This document shows positions 57,101-64,000 of a DNA stretch of 64,000 bases, piece by piece. This DNA is from Papaver somniferum (lineage: Eukaryota; Streptophyta; Magnoliopsida; Ranunculales; Papaveraceae). The translations under genes were made by a program, and so were the position numbers. A model generated the notes under the pieces. It had not been told where the DNA came from, made no database searches, and saw nothing but the letters and a program-made list of their open reading frames with translations. How positions within the stretch are numbered: position 1 is the stretch's first letter; each line of letters begins with the position of its first letter. The stretch is from contig NC_039359.1 in the NCBI RefSeq assembly GCF_003573695.1, forward strand, positions 117,435,849 to 117,499,848. Reading direction: 5' to 3'.

Positions 57101-57677
57101 CTTGATTCCATACCAGGATATAAATAATAACAAATCTTCTTTTCTTCCACTTGGTTTTTGCTCAATTTCTTCTTATCAAGAACCCTAACCTAAATCCCAT
57201 CAATCTCTTCATAGCAGCATCAGATTCCGCCAATCAACCCATCTGCATCTCAAATTCTTCATTTAATCGGCTTTGATTCTTGTCCGCTGCTTCATAATCG
57301 AACCCTAATTCCTCCTCAACTTCTCAACAGCAGCAGCTCATATGAGCATTTTGGGGAAGAACAGTGTGAAAGTCCCTCGAGTTGTTTTAGGGTAATAACA
57401 ATGGGACGACTATCAACACCCATGGGTGTTTTTAGCAATTCTTCTTAAACTCCAGCTGGTTGTCCCTTATCCTCGACTGGGCTCCGGGTATCACTCGTCT
57501 GCAAAATGATGCTCTTTCACTTCTTGCTCCAATTGAAGGCTTTCTTCTTCTTTTCCTCTAAATGACTCCAAAGCACCTATAAAACTCAAACGCAATCATA
57601 AGATACGTAATTTACAAAGACAATAGCAAAGAAAGCATAAAAACTAGATACAAAATTAGGTGTTTTAGACACCTATC
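54115..57677 (-). mobile_element. Probable 3.56-kb solo LTR (Tat/Athila-like) in copia gag
   Basis: Inserted between copies of ACAC (54111-54114 and 57678-57681), splitting a gag codon run that rejoins cleanly. On the minus strand it begins GATAGGTGTC and ends ..CAGCGATCATC, so ends TGAT../..ATCA resemble the LTRs of the element at 8022-14397. No ORF with a known domain and no internal duplicate of the ends was seen, so I read it as one long LTR. A non-LTR-bearing derivative cannot be excluded. The exact TSD length (4 or 5) is uncertain. Confidence 0.55.
55390..57345. repeat. CAG/CTG- and CAA/CCA-rich low-complexity tract
   Basis: For nearly 2 kb the plus strand is dominated by words such as CAGCTGCAAC, CAGCAGCAG, CACCACC and TTCAGTTC, with few G-runs, unlike the AT-rich LTR parts on both sides. 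It gives rise to several Ser/Thr/Gln/His-rich open frames on the plus strand that have no domain character and are not called as genes. Confidence 0.65.
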
Positions 57678-59551
57678 ACACTGGGAGAGTTGCACAATCT
57701 TTTACTCGGTGAAGATATAATGTTATCTGAATGATCCAAGAGTATTACTAACTCAGAAGAAGCCAAAGATTTTGCAGTTTTTAGAGAAAATAGGTTTAAT
57801 TCTCACTATAACTCAAGACCTAACTACTCATCAAGACCACAATTCAGACCTCATTATTCATATTCTACTACATATTCAGCATCAACTTTTCATCCAAGAA
57901 CTTATACCACCAATCCATTTACTCAATCATCCAATCCATCACCATTACCTACCTCTTCTGGAGTTTCAACTGCTGGTATGAGACCTCATAGGCCTACTTG
58001 TCAAATATGTTTCAAGTTTGGACACTTAGCTGTTGAATGTAACCAGTGCATGAAATTTTTCTTATCAAGGCCGGACTATTCCACCTAATCTTCATGCCAT
58101 GATGGTCTCAGCTGATGTTCTTGGAGAAAATCCATGGTACTGTGATTCAGGTGCCACTGCTCGTATTACCTCAGATGCATCAGATTTACAAGATTTTCAT
58201 TCTTATACTGGTAGTGAACAAATTACTACTGCTAATGGTGAAGGTATGCCAATTTCAGAAATAGGTAATTGCAACAAATTTTTACACTCTAATTCTGTTA
58301 GATTACCTACTATTTTACATGTTCCATCTACATCTCATAAATTACTATCAATTAACAAGTTTACAAAAGATAATAACTACAGTATAACATTTGAGGGTGA
58401 TAACTTCTTTGTGAAGGATCTCAAATCTGGGAGGAACATTTTCCAAGGACAGAGTAATAATGGATTGTATCCCATTCACCTAGCATCCACAACATCTTCA
58501 TCTTCAACTTCAGTGGACTCATCTCATCCATTTACCATGTTATTTGCAGTTCGAGTTTCCCCACATCTCCTTCATATGAGGCTTGGACATCCATCATTTC
58601 AGTCAATGCAGAGGATTAATCACTTGTTTCTTGTTAGCTCTATGTCTACTTCTAAGTCTTTTGTTAGTAAATACTGTCAGTTAAGAAGAGCTCATAAGCT
58701 TCCTTTTTGCTCTTTCTAGTTCAGAATCCACACAACCATTGCAATTACTGCATATGGATCTTTGGGGACCTTGTCCAGTTACCTCTTGTAATGGATTTAC
58801 TTACTATTGTAACATCATTGATGATTACAACAAGTATTGTTGGGTATTTCCATTAATAAGAAAATTAGATTTTATAACTATATTCAATAAATTTAATTTA
58901 CAAGTTGAGAACTATTTTGATTTGAAGATCAAAGTTATTAGGACTGATGGAGGAGGAGAATTCATTAATGATGAACTCAGTTCTTTTCTAGACACACATG
59001 GTGTTGAACATCAATATTGTTGTCCTTAAACACCTGAGCAGAATGGAGTGGCAGAGAGCAAACACAAACACTTGATTGAGATTTGTAGAATTTTACTTAT
59101 ACAGTCAAACTTACAAGATTGCTTCTGGGTAGATGCTATACAAACAACAAACTACTTAATTAACAGGCTACCGACTGCTTCTATATCTTTTAAGTCACCT
59201 TATGAGAAACTTTATGGGAGTGCTCCAAATTATACTTCTTTGACAGCCTTTGGGTGTGCCTGTTATCCATGGCTTAAGCCTTATACATGCTCAAAATTTG
59301 AACCTAGAAGTAAGTTGTGTATCTTTATTGGATATTCTTCATCTCAAAGAGGCTATAGATGTCTTGATCCTTGTTCTGGCAGAGTGTTTATACCAAGACA
59401 TGTCACTTTCAATGAAACATATTTTCCTGCATTAACTCAAAAGATATCTAATGAGTCAAATCTTACTTCTCAAAGCTCTCAGTTGCATTCACAGGATTTT
59501 ACTAATGGCTCACAAGATACTTCATCTACTACAACTGTTACTGCTCCAAGT
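57678..59551 (+). pseudogene. Copia element B: gag end, protease, integrase
   Basis: After the insertion the frame resumes with the Gag tail, then a CCHC knuckle (CQICFKFGHLAVEC, about 57998-58040), protease (CDSGATARI, intact DSG) and integrase. In the integrase finger (LLHMRLGHPS.., KYCQLRRAHKLPF) the first Cys of the CC pair appears lost. The core keeps D, D and E (LLHMDLWGP, VIRTDGGGEF, PEQNGVAESKHKH). Stops interrupt at 58717-58719 and 59027-59029. It is cut at 59551 by the next insertion. Confidence 0.85.
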
Positions 59552-59953
59552 TGTAGATGGTGGATTTTCGACAAGGGATAAAATCGTAAACTCATAATTA
59601 TACGAAGCTCTGATCCAGCAATCAGACGTGAGTATCGAGACACGGGTCTCTCATCGAATTCTCAACGGAGAGTACTTTCTCTCAGAGTACATGTAGATAT
59701 GTAGTCGCACTACTGTACAACGGCATATCTCATGAATACTGAATACTTTCAGTGATTAATTCTATATAGTATCACGAGATGGACGGCTCCTAGACAGCTT
59801 GCTCTGCTAGTATAGAGCGATAACGTCTTCAGGAACAAACAACGAGTTTACCCTGACTATATAAAGGATATGACTTACCAACAAGCTCATATCGGGATAA
59901 TTAATGCTTCTAGACAGCTTGCACTGCTAGTATAGAGCCACAAAGTTAATTAT

Positions 59954-60318
59954 TCCTAATTACAATTTCTCTTATTCCATGGTCGAATCCACGACTGGTC
60001 CCATGGAATGGCAATAACAATTGCTCCTATTCTATGGTCGAATCTTCGACTGGTCCCACGGAATGGCAATAAACAATTGTTCTGATTCTATGATCGAATC
60101 CACGGCTTGATCTCATGGAATAGAAATAACTATATTATCTCATTACTCCGATTTCATGATCGAATCCACAACTGGTCTCATAAATGGTAATAGATAAATC
60201 TTAATTACTTCGATTCTATGGTCGAATCTACGATCCCATGGAATGGTAATGCTCACTTTATTATTCTGAATTCGTAGTCGAATCCTCAGCTGATCCTATG
60301 AATTAATAATAAACATCT
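59954..60318. repeat. ~60-bp tandem array with CCATGG dyads
   Basis: Six degenerate units, each around ATGGTCGAATCCACGACTGG with a flanking CCATGG or similar on both sides, so each unit can fold on itself. Confidence 0.8.
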
Positions 60319-60539
60319 TATTACTCAGTTTTGTGAATTATTCTCCACTGGATTCCACAATTAGTAATAAATAATCAACAATCGGGCGTCTGAGCTACCT
60401 CTAAGTAAGCCCCGATTCAAATGGTGAAGGTGTATTCAACAATGATACACTAACAGTCACCGCACAAACGAGTATTTCAAAAATACAACGAAACGATGAA
60501 CCTATGCAAAATAGAGAAGAAAATAATAAATAATTAAAA

Positions 60540-61400
60540 ATATTGACCAGAGTGTTGGGAGCACGGACACACGACCGACCGACCGTGTTGTGGTCAATCC
60601 CACGCCAGTTTTATATTTTTAATGCATTTTTATTATTTTCCATGATTTGATGAAAATTCTCTCATTTTATCAAATCTCCTTCGTCTCGAGGAAACTCCTC
60701 GGTTTCATGGTACTTCCATAAATTCATAAAAAATAATATAAAATTAAGGAAAGGAGTGTGAGGCGTGACCATTGGCCAACCGGCCATGCCTTGGTCCCAA
60801 CCAGCCCCACACCCCACGGTTCCTTATTATTTTATTATTATTATTATTTCTCTAATTTCATGAAAAAACTCTTTGATTTCATGGTATTTTTGCACAAATC
60901 ATCAAATAATAATAAAATAAAATAAATTATAAAAACTTGTGGGACCGGGCCTTGGCCGGTCGGCCATGCCCTAGCCGGTCCCACACGCCCCTTTGTTTTA
61001 TTATTTTATTATTAGTTTTCCTTGAATTCATCAAATTCCTTGATTTCATGGTATTTCTCTCAAATTAGGAAAAATTCCCTCAAATCATCAAAAGTACCTA
61101 AAAAATATTAATAAATTATGAAAACTCGTGGGACCGGGCCCAAGCCAGCCGGTCATGCCTCCACTGTCCCACACACCCTTGTTTTTTATTTTAATATTTT
61201 TTGCTTCCCTGAACTCATGAAAACTCCTTCAATTCATGGAAACTCCCTAAATTCATCAAATTTCTCAAAATTCATGAATTTTTCATAAAATCATCAAAAT
61301 ATTATAAAATTAAGGAAAAGGCACCACGGGACCGTGGTCACGACCGGCCGACCATGCCTTGACCATGGCGGTCCCACGCCTCCTCATTCCTTATTTTATA
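60540..61400. repeat. ~190-bp tandem array with GGCCGGTCGGCC cores
   Basis: Five degenerate units combine a GC-rich core (for example GGCCTTGGCCGGTCGGCCAT at about 60950) with an AT-rich part made of TTATTATTTT and TTTCATGGTATTT. Spacing is about 185-200 bp. Confidence 0.8.
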
Positions 61401-62094
61401 ATTATTTTTCATCATCTCATGGTGTTTTCCTCAGTTTCGTCGAAACCCTAATTTTGGCATATTTTCTCGAATGGATGCTCAATTGCACGCCAGAAAATAT
61501 CAAAATTCTCAGGACTGAGACACGGACGCCTTGGGGACACGAGGACGCTATCTTGACTGACCAAGATTGGCTCTTTGGCTCACGGAAGCCGGTCCCATCA
61601 ATTTTCACAGTTTTGACCTAATTTGCACAATTGCTCGTATTAGGTCCAAAACTCTTCCAAACACTTTGGATTTTCATGAAGTGATCGTCAGGCGGTCACG
61701 TGACAACTCAGGGCCGGTTTCATGACTCCATGGTCGGTCCCCCGCCTCGTCATAATTAATTAGGTTTTCTCACCTAAGGCTCAGACGAGCATTTTTGAAT
61801 AAATGATTAAACCAGCATTTTCCACCAACAAATCGTCAACTCTTCAGGAGTTCTTCATATTTGCTCACTAGAGCATATGGAAACTACATGGTTGATCCAC
61901 GGTCCCATGTAGTCGCTCCCTCCTTCGTCCCATGGTTGAAATTCTGAAGAACCATGAATTGATCATCAATTGATCAAATTAGGGTTTCTGAATCCAAGGA
62001 TCATCATTCCAGATTCCAACCTCAATAATTTTACGACGGACTCATGATCATTAATTTTATTAATTATGCTCGGTTCAACGACCGGTATTCTAAT

Positions 62095-62275
62095 TAATAT
62101 TTTTGGTGCGCTGCCAATAATCCATCAGATGAGCAACACATGCTCATACGATCAAATATTCAACAATTCATCACATGAGCAGCACTTGCTCAGATGAGGA
62201 ATATTTTCTCAATATTGGTTCAACAATCAATATTCAACGATCCATCGAATGAGCAATACTTGCTCACTTCATCGT
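62095..62275. repeat. ~55-bp tandem repeat with GAGCAANNNNTGCTC dyad
   Basis: Three to four units contain CATCxxATGAGCAxxACTTGCTCA and CAATATTCAAC. The GAGCA/TGCTC arms are self-complementary. Confidence 0.65.
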
Positions 62276-63088
62276 AAGCACTATACCTCTGTCTCATGAC
62301 ATGTTCAATTCATGAGTTTCAGAACATCATGTTCAACTCAACGACTACATGGACTCATCGTCCCATCAAACCACGAAGTCATCAATTGACTAACAAACCA
62401 CGAGACGTCAATGGTGTCACTTGGGGGGATATTACTTAAGGTTTTGGTCTGGAGGTCTACGGCACGTGTGTTCAAACACACGATGGAATGTGAGCAAGTC
62501 GTGCAATCCGTTGAAGGAATTCACGAGGTAGTGGGTGGAAAATTGACCAAGTCTCCACACGTTGAGAAACTGGTTTCAAACACGATCTCCACTTCCCCAC
62601 TCCTTGATTCCATCAACTGTCACACTTCATGGAATCATGGTGTCTACAATTCCAGCAATATAAATAAGTCTCTGAATCATGATTGAATAAGCATCATCAG
62701 TATCATCAATCTCACGTCTCATCGACAACACGAGATCATCAACTCATCAATTGAGCAACTACTCTCAATTGAGAAATTTCAATCACTCAGAGCTTATCGT
62801 ATTCGGAAGTCACACACCCACAATCTTTGATTACCATTGATTCCGCACATTTCTCAGCTTCCCTCCTACAGATCAACCCATCCTCTCTTGTGACCGAATT
62901 TACTCTGGAACGGTCATTGTCTTGATTTAGGCCAGAGTACTACAGATTGATCTCTCGAATCTAAAGCACCCCCTTTGCAGCGATGCATCTGTGTGAGGTT
63001 TAACATTTCGCTCGGTTCGAGGAGTCTCCTCTGTACGGTTGTCTCCTCAATTCCTTAAAAACCAGCAAATCGTTTTTCCCCATCTACA

Positions 63089-64000
63089 CAAGTATTCACT
63101 CAACATCCACAGTTTATACTACAGATGCTTCTTCCATTGTGGATACTTCATCTACTACTTCAGCTTCTGTTGACATTCCTCCATCATCACCACCATCATT
63201 ATTGTCAAAAGTTCCAGTCATCAATGCTCATTCAATGACTACAAGGGGTAAAGAGGTATTTTTAAACCAAAACCACCAAAAGATTTATTTTTATCCAAAT
63301 ATCATGTACCTGCTTGTTTACTTGCTTCTACAGAAGATTTTGTTCCCAAATCAGTTGCTCAAGCAAAAAGTCATCCCAAATGGCTCAACTCTTTAGTCAC
63401 ATAATGCACAACTCTCAAAAATGATGGTACTTGGTGTCTTGAACCACCTCATCCTTCACAAAACCTAGTTGGATGCAAGTAGGTGTTCAAAATAAAACAT
63501 AATCCTGATGGTACTGTTGATAGAATTAAATCCAGGCTTGTTGCAAAAAGATATCATCAACAAGAGGGTATAGACTATGAAGAAACCTTTAGTCCAGTTG
63601 CAAAACCAACTACTATTATACTTGCTCTTGCTTTTGTTGTTCATAATAACTTTGCATGTTAAACAGCTTTACATTAGCAATGCCTTTCTTCATGGAGATC
63701 TCAAAGAAGTTGTCTACATGACTCAGCCTCCAGGTTTTGAAGATCCTGAAAAACCAGATTATGTATGTAGACTTCATAAATCCATTTATTGTTTAAAACA
63801 AGCTCCAAGAGCTTGGTATGAAAAACTCATGGAGTCTCTTATTTCTCTTGGATTTGAAGCTTCTCAGGCAGATATTTCCCTATTTACCTTCAAACATGGA
63901 TCTGTTATTATCATCATTCTTATCTATGTTGATGATATTATCATCACTAGATCTTCAACAACTACTTGTGATCAGGTTATATCTCAACTATCTACATCTT
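63089..64000 (+). pseudogene. Copia element B: RT region, running off the window
   Basis: The linker and reverse transcriptase continue after the insertion in shifting frames: MTTRGK, then [48 protein letters not shown] and an intact YVDD in [10 protein letters not shown]. Breaks include a TAG at 63480-63482 where Trp is usual (GCK-stop-VFKIK) and stops near 63660. RNase H and the 3' LTR would lie beyond 64000. Confidence 0.85.

Larger units (their letters stand above)
59552..63088 (+). mobile_element. 3.54-kb solo LTR or LTR-like element with internal tandem arrays
   Basis: Perfect TSD CAAGT (59547-59551 and 63089-63093). The ends form a short inverted repeat, TGTAGATGG..CCATCTACA. No internal copy of the ends, no PBS or PPT outside, and no coding domain was seen, so it is most simply a very long solo LTR. 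A TATA-like ATATAAATAAG lies near 62660. Orientation is inferred from that. The first half is built of tandem arrays. A block at 62418-62465 matches 21600-21655 in the Tat/Ogre-type remnant. Confidence 0.65.

Overview
This window looks like nuclear DNA of a flowering plant. It has two plant-type protein genes (a PP1-interacting FHA protein with one coding intron, and a very-long-chain 3-ketoacyl-CoA synthase), a eukaryotic tRNA-Gly gene, and a dense, nested load of plant LTR retrotransposons, L1-type LINE remnants, a TRIM and a hAT-like MITE. The sequence is AT-rich. A basal eudicot such as a poppy would fit, but the window alone does not prove a species.

Layout. 1-5.7 kb: a minus-strand L1 3' end split by a SIRE-like (Ty1/copia) solo LTR, then a small hypothetical gene. 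5.4-14.9 kb: a plus-strand L1 remnant split by another SIRE-like solo LTR, which is itself split by a complete 6.4-kb non-autonomous element (8022-14397) with 1.47-kb LTRs and one unrecognised acidic-protein ORF. 14.9-22.9 kb: a third SIRE-like solo LTR, then a decayed Tat/Ogre-type gypsy remnant carrying a hAT-like MITE and a GC-richer insertion. 23.5-32.0 kb: a solo LTR split by a gag-only SIRE-like element (25258-31758), which contains a 497-bp TRIM. 32.7-45.8 kb is the gene-bearing part: the FHA/NIPP1-like gene, the KCS gene broken by a copia element (38214-42126), tRNA-Gly(UCC), and possible exons of an unrecognised transcript. 48.1-53.45 kb: an LTR-complete but frameshifted Ty3/gypsy element. 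53.6-64 kb: a decayed copia element running off the right edge, split twice by 3.5-kb insertions that look like solo LTRs rich in internal tandem repeats.

Most insertions were delimited by finding target-site duplications (TSDs) by eye: GAAAT, GGTAC, TACCC, CCTAC, ATTCG/ATCCG, AATTA/AATTC, TATCT, ACCCC, AAATC, CAAGT and an 8-bp hAT-type one. This gives a relative order of events. The most striking object is the copia element in the KCS gene. Its 3' part (RNase H and 3' LTR) is missing and replaced by an inverted copy of the first ~33 bp of its own LTR, yet it sits between perfect 5-bp TSDs and removing it restores an uninterrupted KCS reading frame. The host genes do not form an operon or pathway; they are independent single-copy loci among repeats.
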